From Nitrosophilus alvini (GTDB lineage: Bacteria; Campylobacterota; Campylobacteria; Campylobacterales; Nitratiruptoraceae): 64,000 bases of DNA. The stretch lies in the NCBI RefSeq assembly GCF_015100395.1, contig NZ_AP022847.1:1118501-1182500 (forward strand). Direction: 5' to 3'. Numbering within the stretch: position 1 is the stretch's first letter; every line of letters starts with the position of its first letter. Shown in pieces: positions 35,959 through 47,174 of this stretch. A program made the translations under genes and the position numbers. Below the pieces are notes generated by a model, which did not search any database, was not told the origin of the DNA, and saw nothing but the letters and a program-made list of their open reading frames with translations.

Positions 35959-35985
35959 TTAGCACTTGGTTTGCTTGATTGCTGA
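35959..35985 (-). promoter_or_regulatory. CIRCE-like HrcA operator
   Basis: TTAGCACTT-(9)-GATTGCTGA matches the CIRCE consensus TTAGCACTC-N9-GAGTGCTAA at 15 of 18 positions, with the exact nine-base spacer. It covers the start point expected from the -10 at 35990-35995 and ends 13 bases before hrcA, the classical layout. The right half is weaker than the left. Confidence 0.85.
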
Positions 35986-35989
35986 TGTT

Positions 35990-36019
35990 ATTATACAACA
36001 TTGAGTTTATTATTGTCAA
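35990..36019 (-). promoter_or_regulatory. Near-perfect sigma-70 promoter of hrcA-grpE-dnaK
   Basis: On the minus strand TTGACA (36014-36019) and TATAAT (35990-35995) are separated by 18 bases. Both hexamers are exact E. coli consensus; a full -35 is unusual in Campylobacterota, where -35 elements are poorly conserved. Transcription would start inside the CIRCE-like operator. Confidence 0.85.
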
Positions 36020-36173
36020 GTTATTTTAGTAATTTTTCTGAAACAAATAATTATCCTCATTTATGTTTATATTATAGAGTATCTAAGTATTAGGTAATTA
36101 AAGGGAGTATTGCAAAAGAAGAAAAAAAGGAATAGTTATACTTATGGTATTATTTAACAGCTATAGAGAAAAT

Positions 36174-36201
36174 GGGAAGAGGAAATTATCCTCTTATTCC
36201 C
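36174..36201 (-). terminator. Probable terminator overlapping the rpsO stop
   Basis: GGGAATAAGAGGA and TCCTCTTCCC on the minus strand pair as AGAGGA/TCCTCT plus GGGA/TCCC with a small bulge, followed by ATTTTCTC. The left arm includes the last codons of rpsO. The T tail is short, so it may be weak. Confidence 0.5.
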
Positions 36202-36455
36202 AGTTCGGAGATTACCTGAGTATATCTGTCGTAATCTTTTTTCTTCAAGTATCTAAGAAGTCTTTTTCTCTGTCCTACCAGTTTTAAAAGTCCCAGTCTT
36301 GAAGAGTGATCTTTTTTGTGCTCTTTTAGGTGATCAGTCAGATACTTTATTCTCTCAGTCAATAGTGCAATTTGCACTGCGGGAGATCCTGTATCGCTCT
36401 CACCCTGAGCAAATTTAGCGATGATTTCTTGCTTTTTCGCCGAATCCAAAGCCAT
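36186..36455 (-). CDS. rpsO: 30S ribosomal protein S15
   Basis: Primary 16S rRNA-binding protein, 89 residues. Family sequence throughout: [68 protein letters not shown] lies six bases before the ATG. It stands alone on its message, with its own promoter at 36507-36535 and a small leader hairpin just before the ribosome site, a place where S15 autoregulates in other bacteria. Confidence 0.98.
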   Translation of the reverse strand: MALDSAKKQEIIAKFAQGESDTGSPAVQIALLTERIKYLTDHLKEHKKDHSSRLGLLKLVGQRKRLLRYLKKKDYDRYTQVISELGIRG

Positions 36456-36475
36456 GTCAGCCTCCTGATTGGTAT

Positions 36476-36489
36476 ATGCCCAAGGGCAT
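36476..36489 (-). promoter_or_regulatory. Leader hairpin of rpsO, candidate S15 autoregulatory element
   Basis: ATGCCCTTGGGCAT is a perfect palindrome; as RNA it can form five pairs closed by a CUUG tetraloop, one of the stable tetraloops. It lies nine bases before the CAGGAGG site in a leader of about 45 bases. S15 represses its own mRNA through leader structures in several phyla; whether this one does is inference. Confidence 0.4.
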
Positions 36490-36506
36490 TTTAGTTTTGG
36501 AGCCGT

Positions 36507-36535
36507 ATTATATCTAAAAAATCTTATTTTGCAAA
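36507..36535 (-). promoter_or_regulatory. Promoter of rpsO
   Basis: TATAAT (36507-36512, minus strand) with TTTGCA (36530-36535) 17 bases upstream. The start would fall near 36500, giving a leader of about 45 bases. Confidence 0.65.
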
Positions 36536-36560
36536 CAGTGTAAAAATAGGATAAATTTTG

Positions 36561-36566
36561 TATAAT
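36561..36566 (+). promoter_or_regulatory. Probable -10 of the Rrf2 gene
   Basis: TATAAT, with TGTAAA 16 bases upstream. Downstream, GATTATAT occurs twice in tandem (about 36582-36597), a possible repressor site before the ATG. The -35 is poor, as is common in this group. Confidence 0.45.
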
Positions 36567-36630
36567 TATATTACAGAATGGATTATATGATTATATCAGC
36601 CATTTAAAAATCAAAAAAACAGGGAGGGCT

Positions 36631-37032
36631 ATGCTTTTTACCAGAGCGAGCGAATATGCTCTTTTGTCATTGGTGCTTATAGCCAGAAAAAACGAACCGA
36701 TGGGAACAGATACATTATCTAAACAGCTGGGAATCTCAAAAAGTTTTTTGGCCAAAATTTTGCAAAATCTTGCAAGAAAGAATATACTCAAATCTTTCAA
36801 GGGCGCAAGCGGAGGTTTTATACTGGCAAAAAAACCGGATAAAATCTCAATAAGAGAGATTGCGGAAGCAGCTGAAGGAAAACAGATTAGCGTTTTTGAC
36901 TGCTCTACAGATTTGGGATGCTGTCCAAGTAACAAAGGTCAGTTTTGTCTACTGTGGCCATTTCTTAACAAATTGCAGAACAAAATCGATACTTTTTTAG
37001 AAGACCTGACTCTCAAAGACATTATGGAATAA
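36631..37032 (+). CDS. Rrf2-family transcriptional regulator
   Basis: A 133-residue winged-helix regulator: SEYALLSLVLIARK, the recognition region LSKQLGISKSFLAKILQNLARKN, and KSFKGASGGFIL. Four cysteines in the distal part (Cys91, 97, 98 and 106) could bind an Fe-S cluster as in IscR, NsrR or RirA, but the spacing does not match any of them exactly, so the ligand and targets are open. AGGGAGG precedes the ATG. It is followed after about 30 bases by the DHH phosphoesterase. Confidence 0.87.
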   Translation: MLFTRASEYALLSLVLIARKNEPMGTDTLSKQLGISKSFLAKILQNLARKNILKSFKGASGGFILAKKPDKISIREIAEAAEGKQISVFDCSTDLGCCPSNKGQFCLLWPFLNKLQNKIDTFLEDLTLKDIME

Positions 37033-37063
37033 CTTCCTTCTCCCTGTCATATAAAGGAAATAG

Positions 37064-38107
37064 ATGAAAATATATCATCTTTCGCATACAGATCTTGACG
37101 GCTATTGCTGTCAACTTTTGACAAAAGAAATTTTTAATAACATAGAGTTTTTAAATGCTAACTACGGTGAAGAAGTAGGCATACGACTTGAATATATAAT
37201 AAAAAATATCAAAGAGTCGTCTACAAAAACAAAAATTCTTATTACTGACCTTAATTTAACTTTGGAGGAAGCAGAGTTTTTACACAAAGAGGTGGAAAAT
37301 CTAAATTCCAGCGGCAAAGAGGTAAAACTTCAACTGCTCGATCATCATGCCACAGGACTTGATTCTGCCGAAAATTTCAATTGGTACCATCTCGATGTCA
37401 CAAAATCGGCCACACTTATAACATATAAATATCTTATAGAAAATTATGCCGCCAAAAATTTGACAAAATATTTACAACTTGTAGAAGCCGTTAATGCTGT
37501 CGATCTATGGCTTCAAAAACATGAACTGTTTGAATTCGGAAAAGTCTGTATGAGGCTTGTAGACGAGGCAAAAGAGATAAACAGAAATCTTTTTCCTTCA
37601 GAAAATGCCGAATACAAACACTATGTGATCAAAACTGCTGCAGATTATATAGGTAAAGAAGAAGCCCACATAAAACTAGATGATAACCTCTATAAGATAA
37701 AAAAGAGTTTTTTTAGAAAAGATAAAAACGACACTCTCGATAATATGGTCACAGCATATATCGTTTCGCTTCTAAATACCAAAAAAGATGAGATGACCAT
37801 ATATTACAAAAATAACAAAGGGATTCTTACATACTCCATCGGAAACACCTCCATCATAGGAAATGAGTTTTTAACGCAAAATCCGGATTATAGCTTTTTT
37901 ATGAATGTATCGGCTAGAGGATCTTTCAGTCTCAGAGCAAATAATAAAATGGATGTTTCAAAAATGGCTGAAGAACTTGCAGGAGGAGGTGGACATCCAA
38001 ATGCAAGCGGAGGACGGATCAAAGGTTTTAAAGAGCAATTTATTTACAGTGAGCTAAAATCAAATATAGAAGAACTTTTGAAGGAAAAAGAGAATGAGAC
38101 AAAATGA
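37064..38107 (+). CDS. DHH/DHHA1 family phosphoesterase
   Basis: A 347-residue cytosolic phosphoesterase with both domains: HTDLDGYC (residues 8-15) and LLDHHATG in the DHH part, and GGGGHPNASGGRIKG in the DHHA1 part. These are the metal- and nucleotide-binding motifs of nanoRNase/pAp phosphatases and c-di-AMP phosphodiesterases. Its shorter first motif lacks the IDHN-type extras that would assign it to NrnA. It overlaps the next small gene by 14 bases and follows the Rrf2 gene closely. Confidence 0.85.
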   Translation: MKIYHLSHTDLDGYCCQLLTKEIFNNIEFLNANYGEEVGIRLEYIIKNIKESSTKTKILITDLNLTLEEAEFLHKEVENLNSSGKEVKLQLLDHHATGLDSAENFNWYHLDVTKSATLITYKYLIENYAAKNLTKYLQLVEAVNAVDLWLQKHELFEFGKVCMRLVDEAKEINRNLFPSENAEYKHYVIKTAADYIGKEEAHIKLDDNLYKIKKSFFRKDKNDTLDNMVTAYIVSLLNTKKDEMTIYYKNNKGILTYSIGNTSIIGNEFLTQNPDYSFFMNVSARGSFSLRANNKMDVSKMAEELAGGGGHPNASGGRIKGFKEQFIYSELKSNIEELLKEKENETK

Positions 38108-38348
38108 AAAAAAAGAGTTGGAAAGGGCTGAAATAGAGATAGAAGAGCTAGCTATGCAGTTGGCGGATATGCTGGGAGCAGCACTCTTTTTTGCCGGAGT
38201 AAAAAAAGAGAAGATACCTGAAGCTGTTGATGCCTATCTAAAAGGTATTGACGAAGTTTTCGGCGACGAGGAAGGAGAAATGGGTTTTGAAGAGATCGTT
38301 AAAGTAATAGAGCATATCAAAAAAACAAGACCTCATCTATTTAGCTGA
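38094..38348 (+). CDS. Small unknown acidic protein
   Basis: An 84-residue soluble protein I do not recognise. It is helical and acidic, with KKELERAEIEIEELAMQLADML (read as two short pieces around residues 5-26), a hydrophobic turn GAALFFAGV, and DEVFGDEEGEM. No cysteines and no membrane segment. It overlaps the DHH gene by 14 bases, so it should be made with it and could be a partner. Its use of coding sequence without stops and a clear ATG make it probably real. Confidence 0.65.
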   Translation: MRQNEKKELERAEIEIEELAMQLADMLGAALFFAGVKKEKIPEAVDAYLKGIDEVFGDEEGEMGFEEIVKVIEHIKKTRPHLFS

Positions 38349-38361
38349 CCTATTTCTCCTT

Positions 38362-39075
38362 TTACTTTCTGGCAAAAAAAGTGGCAAAATTGGCCCATCT
38401 GAAAATCGTCTCAAAATATCTAAACCCCGCTGACTTTATCATATGACGGTTCTCTTCCTCACTGAAAGGAACAAGGACATTTTCCAAAGCTTCTCTTTTC
38501 TGCATTATCTCAAATTCGCTGTAACCCTGTCTTTTTTTAAACTCATAATATTTATCTATAAGCTGTTTATTCAGTTTTTTATCTTCACTTATCACCTTTT
38601 CACTGAAAATAAAGATACCTTCATCTTCTAATGATTCGTATATTTTTTTAACAAGCTCAGTTCTTTTGAGAGGCCTTACAAACTGGAGAGTATAGTTTGA
38701 AAGAAAAACTTTCGATTTTTTATAGTCATATTTTAGGATATCTTCGACCACAAACTCAATATCCGCTCCGTATGCCGCCGCCTTTTTCCTTGCTCTTTCA
38801 ATCATCGGTACGGAATTATCTATACCTACAAGTGTAAGAGTGTGCGGCGTTTTTCTGTTAATCTCGAGCAGTGTATTTCCGGTTGAACATCCAAGATCGT
38901 AAACAACATCGCCGCTTTCACTGTTTTTTACGGCAAGGTCTGATACAAGATCCAAGACATCTTTGTAAAAAGGTACGGAACGGCTTATCATATCGTCAAA
39001 TACCGAGGCTACCTCTTCGTCAAATTCAAACTGCTTTTTTATCGGTTTGCTGAAAACTCTATCTTTATCGCTCAT
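38362..39075 (-). CDS. cmoA: Carboxy-S-adenosyl-L-methionine synthase
   Basis: Makes carboxy-SAM from SAM and prephenate for cmo5U in the tRNA wobble position. 237 residues: [31 protein letters not shown], given here in outline, is the CmoA N-terminus; the SAM motif is [13 protein letters not shown], then [28 protein letters not shown] and SEKVI. An ATG start at 39075 (AGAGAA upstream) sits inside the 3' end of the DUF255 gene. CmoB is not in the window. Confidence 0.93.
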   Translation of the reverse strand: MSDKDRVFSKPIKKQFEFDEEVASVFDDMISRSVPFYKDVLDLVSDLAVKNSESGDVVYDLGCSTGNTLLEINRKTPHTLTLVGIDNSVPMIERARKKAAAYGADIEFVVEDILKYDYKKSKVFLSNYTLQFVRPLKRTELVKKIYESLEDEGIFIFSEKVISEDKKLNKQLIDKYYEFKKRQGYSEFEIMQKREALENVLVPFSEEENRHMIKSAGFRYFETIFRWANFATFFARK

Positions 39076-41065
39076 TTTCAATTCTCTTTTTTATTTTTTC
39101 AAAATCTTTTTCATAAGCAAAACAGGTATTTGTCCTGCAGGCAAGATAACCTTCCTCTTTTACAGGTTTTAGCAAAAGATAGGGATATTTTATCTCATCT
39201 GATTCCTTTTTGTATCTTAGAAGATTTTCTGCCCGGGATTTGAGTATGATATCGCCTCTGTTCTCTCTTATAACAGCTCTTGCAGCTTCTGGATAATATG
39301 AAGGGTTTGTGTCAATCATTACAGAATATTTCGCTAATATCTTTTTTGCATCTTCAAGATATTTCAAATCTTCACTCAAAGAAGACAGTGAGAGAAAATT
39401 GTGTATCATTATAGATAAAGGAGCGGTATAGTAGCTATCGTTTATATCTGCCACTGTTTTAAAATCCCCTGCGCTTAGATACCACTTCTCCCCTGTATAA
39501 AATTTGCTTTTTGCATCATCTGCCAGTTTTTTAGCCAGTTTCAGATATTTCTCTTCAAAACTGTTTTCATAGGCTTCAATAAGTGCTGAAATCAGATACG
39601 CATAATCTTCCAAAAGGCCCTCTTTTGATGGCTCATGCGGAAATCTAAACTGATGGTATAAAGTGCCGTTTTTATACATTTTCTTTAAAAGTCTCTCCAA
39701 AGAACCGAACGCCTGAAGTGCATATCTCTTATCTATATAGGATGCTTTCAGTTTCGCCCTTATCCACATGGCATTCCATGCGGTAATGACTTTTTTGTCT
39801 ATAAAGGGATAGTTTCTCTCAAATCTTAGCTCTTTTAAAAGACGTTTTGCTCGCTTTTTCGTTTTTTCATCTATTTTTATATTCTCGTTTATGTGAGGGT
39901 TTGAGTATTCCGAGTCGATGTTTCCGTCTTCAACTATACCGAAATATGCAAGAACTTTCTGGGCATTCTCTTTTTTAAATCCTCTCTTTTGGAAATACTT
40001 TAGCGTATCTTGAAAACTGTATATGAAATATCCGCCCTCTATCCCGTCAGTATCGGCATCGCTCGCACTGTAATAAAGAGAGTTGTTTTCAAATCTCCTC
40101 TCTATTTCGGCAATTGTTTCAATCACAACTTTTTTATAAAGAGGCTTTTTGGTAAGTATATACATTTTTGTATATAGCTCTATAAGTTCGGCGTTCGTGT
40201 AGAGCATCTTCTCAAAATGCGGTATCTGCCATCTTCTGTCCGTCGTATATCTGAAAAACGCTCCTTCTATCTGGTCGTAAATGCCCCCTTTTGCCATTGC
40301 GCTCAAAGTCTCATCCGCCATTTTAAAAGCTTTCTCGTTCCCGGTAGCAAGATATATATCTATAAGCAGTCGTATTCTCGAACTCTCCGGAAACTTTATT
40401 CTTTTCGAAAAACCTTTATATATATTGTCATAATACCCCTCTATCTCTTTGACGGCTTTTTCTGCAACACCCAAATCAAGCAAGACAGTTTTTGTCTGCA
40501 TATTTTCTACACTTTTCATCAATGATACTATTGCATTTGCAGTTATCTCTATCTTTTTTCTGTTGTTTTTATACTCTTTGGCCAAAAGGGGAAGTATAGT
40601 TTTCATCCCTTTTACACCGTATCCGTCTTCAGGCGGTATGTACGTAGCTGCAAAAAAAGGTTTCATGTCCTCTGTAAGTATGATAGTCAAAGGCCAGCCG
40701 CCTCCGCGCTCATGGAGAAGCTGATAGACTTTCTGATAGTATTTGTCCAGATGCGGCATCTCCTCTTTATCGACTTTTATAGCTATGTAGTATCTGTTGA
40801 GTAATTCGGCTATCTCTTCGTTTTCAAATGACTCCTTTTCCATAACATGACACCAGTGGCAGGTACTGTATCCTATTGATAAAAATATGGGCTTATGTTC
40901 TCTTTTCGCTTTTTCAAAAGCCTCTTCGCCCCAGGGATACCAGTTTACAGGATTGTGTGCATGCTGCTGAAGATAAGGAGACTCTTCATAAATCAAAGCG
41001 TTGGTATGTTTTTCCTCTGCAAATGAAAACAGAAGAGTTAAAAATATTATTATCACTTTTTTCAT
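39065..41065 (-). CDS. DUF255 thioredoxin-domain protein, exported copy
   Basis: A 666-residue paralogue of the protein at 27.1-29.1 kb, but with a signal peptide ([17 protein letters not shown]) and therefore periplasmic. The DUF255 start [18 protein letters not shown], the active site [24 protein letters not shown] and [10 protein letters not shown] are conserved, as are the barrel motifs [16 protein letters not shown] and [16 protein letters not shown] 41065 has AAGG nearby. It lies between ribF and cmoA, which are neighbours in Campylobacter as I recall, so it is an insertion into an old operon. Function unknown. Confidence 0.85.
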   Translation of the reverse strand: MKKVIIIFLTLLFSFAEEKHTNALIYEESPYLQQHAHNPVNWYPWGEEAFEKAKREHKPIFLSIGYSTCHWCHVMEKESFENEEIAELLNRYYIAIKVDKEEMPHLDKYYQKVYQLLHERGGGWPLTIILTEDMKPFFAATYIPPEDGYGVKGMKTILPLLAKEYKNNRKKIEITANAIVSLMKSVENMQTKTVLLDLGVAEKAVKEIEGYYDNIYKGFSKRIKFPESSRIRLLIDIYLATGNEKAFKMADETLSAMAKGGIYDQIEGAFFRYTTDRRWQIPHFEKMLYTNAELIELYTKMYILTKKPLYKKVVIETIAEIERRFENNSLYYSASDADTDGIEGGYFIYSFQDTLKYFQKRGFKKENAQKVLAYFGIVEDGNIDSEYSNPHINENIKIDEKTKKRAKRLLKELRFERNYPFIDKKVITAWNAMWIRAKLKASYIDKRYALQAFGSLERLLKKMYKNGTLYHQFRFPHEPSKEGLLEDYAYLISALIEAYENSFEEKYLKLAKKLADDAKSKFYTGEKWYLSAGDFKTVADINDSYYTAPLSIMIHNFLSLSSLSEDLKYLEDAKKILAKYSVMIDTNPSYYPEAARAVIRENRGDIILKSRAENLLRYKKESDEIKYPYLLLKPVKEEGYLACRTNTCFAYEKDFEKIKKRIENER

Positions 41066-41094
41066 CAATCAGCCTTATGTTAGTAACCCGACAC

Positions 41095-41937
41095 TTATAT
41101 TATATGCTCTTTGACAACCTCTCTTGCCTCTTCGATATCTTCTTCTATTGACTTTTTCAACTCTTCAAGATTTTTAAATTTTCGGTTTTGACGAAGGTAT
41201 TTGAGAAAAACTATCTGGGCTTCTTGAGGCGTGGTTTTTAAATCATGGTCTAAGATGTGTGTCTCAACTGCTGTTTTTCCGTCGGTTGTCTCTCTTTTGC
41301 CAATAAAAGTGACCGATGGATAAAACCTCCCCTCTATTTCTGTCAGAGTTGCATAAACACCCTCTTTGGGCAGAAGAAATTGGTCAATATCCAGATTAAG
41401 CGTAGCAACAAGCTTTTTTTTACCCAACCCCTGCCCTTTTACAATCTTTCCTTCTATTTTGTAACTGTGTCCCAAAAGCTTGTTAGCCTCTTCTATATCT
41501 CCTTTTTTCAAAAGCTCTCTTATAATTTTCGAATGAACAGATACTCCGTCGATTTTTACCTCATCAACAACTTCTACCTCACCATCAAACATCTTTTTCA
41601 AATCATCCGCTGTATATCTCCTTCCTTTTCCGAAAGCAAAGTCATACCCTACGACAATTTTTTTCAGATTGGGAAACTCTTTTTTTAGTTTTTCTATAAA
41701 CTCCTCTGCTTCCATATTTTTTATCTCATCAAAATTACAAAAAAAACATGGATATTCAACATATTCGCATCTATATCTTCCGGGAGTAAGATCCGCTTTT
41801 TTTGACTCTATAACGAGTATACCTCCTTTTGTTCCGAGACGTTTGAAAAGCTCTTTGTGCCCTCTGTGCATTCCGTTGAATGCTCCTATGGCAAGAGATT
41901 CTATTTCATTTTTCGAAAAGGTAGAACCATTCGACAT
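41095..41937 (-). CDS. ribF: Bifunctional riboflavin kinase / FAD synthetase
   Basis: Makes FMN and then FAD. The N-terminal adenylyltransferase shows IGAFNGMHRGHKELF (canonical GxFDGxHxGH with Asn for Asp), VVGYDFAFGKGRRYTADDL and a later SVHSKIIRELL. The C-terminal kinase shows VKGQGLGKKKLVATLNL and GVYATLT, then VETHILD. 280 residues, shorter than E. coli RibF (313), as in relatives. AGAGGGAA precedes the ATG, which lies 32 bases inside the 3' end of tlyA. Part of the coupled ligA-EAL-tlyA-ribF run. Confidence 0.93.
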   Translation of the reverse strand: MSNGSTFSKNEIESLAIGAFNGMHRGHKELFKRLGTKGGILVIESKKADLTPGRYRCEYVEYPCFFCNFDEIKNMEAEEFIEKLKKEFPNLKKIVVGYDFAFGKGRRYTADDLKKMFDGEVEVVDEVKIDGVSVHSKIIRELLKKGDIEEANKLLGHSYKIEGKIVKGQGLGKKKLVATLNLDIDQFLLPKEGVYATLTEIEGRFYPSVTFIGKRETTDGKTAVETHILDHDLKTTPQEAQIVFLKYLRQNRKFKNLEELKKSIEEDIEEAREVVKEHII

Positions 41938-42613
41938 TTCCCTCTTTCCCCTTTAGTTTCGATCTGTTTTTTCCAATCAGTCTCCAGCCCAGTTTTTCGG
42001 CTGCCTTTTCAACTCTTTGCATTGCTGCGTTTATCGCATCTTCATCAATAACTACGCCCGCTTTGTCTCTTTTTGCCTCACGTCCTACTTCAAATTGCGG
42101 TTTGAACAAAATTATGATTTTATCTTTGGCAAATCTGTCTATATCTTTTATGATATTAATGACACTGATAAACGATACGTCGCAGGTAATAATATCAAAA
42201 ACTCTGTCACACTCAAAGCCTCTTATATCACACTTTTCGAAATTTTTAACCTTTTCATTACTTTTAAGATTATTACTTAGCTGATTTGAACCCACATCTA
42301 TACAATAGACTTCAGCAGCTCCGTTTTCAAGCAGTATTTCGGTAAATCCGCCAGTACTCGCTCCAATATCCATACAGCTTTTATGTTCTATATCCAAAGG
42401 AAACTCTTCTAAAAATCCTTTTAGCTTCAAAGCAGCCCTGCTTACATACTGTCTGTATGAATCGATATCGATAATGTCATTGTCTGACACTTCAAGAGAA
42501 GGCTTTTTGACCCTTTTGCCTCCTACTTTGACTCTGCCATCTTTTATAAGCTCTATAGCTTTGTTTCTGCTTTGTGCAAGACCTCTTATGCAGAGATATT
42601 TATCAAGTCTCAA
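41906..42613 (-). CDS. tlyA: TlyA family rRNA 2'-O-methyltransferase
   Basis: A 235-residue protein with an N-terminal S4 RNA-binding domain (RLDKYLCIRGLAQSRNKAIE) and an FtsJ-type methyltransferase domain (CMDIGASTGGFTEIL, VYCIDVGSNQL, DIITCDVSFIS, LFKPQFEVG with the catalytic lysine). In Campylobacter and mycobacteria TlyA methylates rRNA ribose and affects capreomycin sensitivity. It starts with TTG at 42613 behind GGAGATAA, overlapping the EAL gene's stop by 11 bases, and overlaps ribF at its end. Confidence 0.92.
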   Translation of the reverse strand: MRLDKYLCIRGLAQSRNKAIELIKDGRVKVGGKRVKKPSLEVSDNDIIDIDSYRQYVSRAALKLKGFLEEFPLDIEHKSCMDIGASTGGFTEILLENGAAEVYCIDVGSNQLSNNLKSNEKVKNFEKCDIRGFECDRVFDIITCDVSFISVINIIKDIDRFAKDKIIILFKPQFEVGREAKRDKAGVVIDEDAINAAMQRVEKAAEKLGWRLIGKNRSKLKGKEGNVEWFYLFEK

Positions 42614-44735
42614 TTATCTCCTTTGCCATCTTCATATTTTCATTATCATAAGAGAAAGAATCCAAATCTGAAGGTTTTGAAAACAAAAATCCCTGACAGT
42701 AATCGCAACGGCTTTTTTTCAAAAACTTTAACTGTTCTGCTGTTTCAACTCCTTCTGCAACCACTTTCAAACCAAAATGTTTGGAAATATCTATAATTGC
42801 TTCAACTATTTTTGCATTATCTTCATCAATATTGATCTCATTTATAAAAGATTTGTCAATTTTAATATAATCTATAGGCAGTTTTTTCAAATATGTCAGA
42901 GATGAAAAACCTGTACCGAAATCATCGATAGAAAATTTGATACCCATTTTTTTGAACTTCAAAATTTTGTCAATGATGTTTTGATAGTTATTTATAAAAA
43001 CACTTTCTGTAAGTTCAAAATTTAGCATTGAAGGGTTTATACACTTCTGTTGAAGAATTTTTGTTATCTTGTTTTCAAATTCTTCTATTTTGAAAAGGTT
43101 GGTACTAAGGTTTATAGATATACTTTTCAAATCGGGAAACAGTTTAAAAATTTTTCCGTTTTTCAGATCTTTACATACCTCTTTTATAACAAACTCGCTA
43201 ATCTCAAGAATTAAAGAACTCTCTTCGGCAATGGGAATAAACTCGGAAGGATGGAACACTTCATTATTTGGTTCCCATCTTATAAGTGCTTCAAGTCCTA
43301 TTGTCCGACCTGACTTTATCTCTACAATTGGCTGATAAAATACATCGAATTCTCGTTTTTTCAGGGCATTTCTCATGCCTATATCCATTTTAAGTCTTCT
43401 TTGAGCTTTTTTATTCAGTTCTTCATCAAAAAATCTTATCGTTCCTTTTCCCTCACTTTTTGCATGATACATTGCAGTATCTGCACGTTTCAATACCTCC
43501 ACCGGTGTACAGCACTCCAGCTTGTTGATAACAGGAAATAAAGCGATTCCTATACTTGAACTTGTATGTAGTGTTTGATTGTTTATTTTAAAGGCTCTTT
43601 TCAGGCTGTTCATTATTTTATTTGCCACATAAAGAGCATATTCATCTGCGCGATTAATATCTAAACCGGTAAGAAGTATAACAAACTCATCACCGCCTAG
43701 TCTTGCTACTGTATCTTCCGACCTTACACACTTTTTAAGCCTTGAAGCGACTCTTTTTAAAAGCATATCCCCTATTTTATGTCCGAGAGAATCATTTATA
43801 TGTTTAAAATTGTCAAGATCTATGAAAATGAGTGCATTTGATTCCCTGCTTCTTTTTGCATGATACAGAGCCTGTTTTATTCTGTCAAAAAGAAGTGTTC
43901 TGTTGGGCAATCCCGTCAAAACGTCATGAAAAGCCATAAATTTAATCTTCTTTTCCGTCTTTTTTCGGTCACTGATATTCTGATGTGTTCCGCACATAAG
44001 CAAAGGCTCACCGCTCTCATGCGAGTACTCCACAACACCGCCCGAAGACTGAATCCATACCCATGAGCCGTTTTTATGTCTCATACGAAATTCACCCACA
44101 AAAATCGTTCCGTTTTTTATATGCTCTTCAACTATCGGTAGAATCTTTTTCTTATCATCAGGATGAAGTCTATCGGACCAGTCGGTAATATCGTTTTTTA
44201 TATCTTCTCTGGAGAGACCCAGCATATCAAGCCAGATATCATTGACTTCATGATGACCTGTTTTTACATTCCATACCCAATATCCAAGATTGGCTCCTTC
44301 TATAACCTGTTCTAGCTGTCTTTTATATAGCTCCTGTTCATGTACATCCATAATATACCCATGGAAAAAAAGAGGGTTTTGTCTGCTGTCCCTCTCTATA
44401 AATGAATATGTTCGCATATATCTTATTTCACCGTTTTTTTTAATAAGCCTGTAATTGGTATTTAAATTGTTTATCTCTTTATTTTCAAAAGATAAAAAGA
44501 TCCGTTTTGTAAATCGGGAATAATCATCTGGATGTATAATATCTTTCAATGAAACTTTGCCGTTGATTACATCCTCCGGCATATAACCCAAATGCGTATA
44601 TAAATTTGGCGTAGCAAAAGTTACAACTGGATTATTGGGATTTCTTATATCGATACTAAATAGCAATACCGGACCTTGTTCGAAAAGTTTATTTCTATCC
44701 AGTCTACCCTCTCTCTCTTTTTTAGGCTGTTTCAT
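42603..44735 (-). CDS. PAS-GGDEF-EAL protein (c-di-GMP turnover)
   Basis: A 710-residue soluble protein with two PAS domains (about 15-130 and 140-255; the second ends HKNGSWVWIQSSGG), a GGDEF domain with intact GGDEF (347-351) and I-site RSED before it, and an EAL domain (EAL at 482-484) with its metal-binding residues in ELTES, DDFGTGFSSL, KIDKSFI and AEGVET. Both activities could be live; the I-site may instead sense product. No membrane segment. It lies between ligA and tlyA, eight bases after ligA and overlapping tlyA, an insertion relative to the Campylobacter order that I recall. Confidence 0.93.
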   Translation of the reverse strand: MKQPKKEREGRLDRNKLFEQGPVLLFSIDIRNPNNPVVTFATPNLYTHLGYMPEDVINGKVSLKDIIHPDDYSRFTKRIFLSFENKEINNLNTNYRLIKKNGEIRYMRTYSFIERDSRQNPLFFHGYIMDVHEQELYKRQLEQVIEGANLGYWVWNVKTGHHEVNDIWLDMLGLSREDIKNDITDWSDRLHPDDKKKILPIVEEHIKNGTIFVGEFRMRHKNGSWVWIQSSGGVVEYSHESGEPLLMCGTHQNISDRKKTEKKIKFMAFHDVLTGLPNRTLLFDRIKQALYHAKRSRESNALIFIDLDNFKHINDSLGHKIGDMLLKRVASRLKKCVRSEDTVARLGGDEFVILLTGLDINRADEYALYVANKIMNSLKRAFKINNQTLHTSSSIGIALFPVINKLECCTPVEVLKRADTAMYHAKSEGKGTIRFFDEELNKKAQRRLKMDIGMRNALKKREFDVFYQPIVEIKSGRTIGLEALIRWEPNNEVFHPSEFIPIAEESSLILEISEFVIKEVCKDLKNGKIFKLFPDLKSISINLSTNLFKIEEFENKITKILQQKCINPSMLNFELTESVFINNYQNIIDKILKFKKMGIKFSIDDFGTGFSSLTYLKKLPIDYIKIDKSFINEINIDEDNAKIVEAIIDISKHFGLKVVAEGVETAEQLKFLKKSRCDYCQGFLFSKPSDLDSFSYDNENMKMAKEIIET

Positions 44736-44743
44736 TTAATTCC

Positions 44744-47170
<2,427 letters not shown>

Positions 47171-47174
<4 letters not shown>

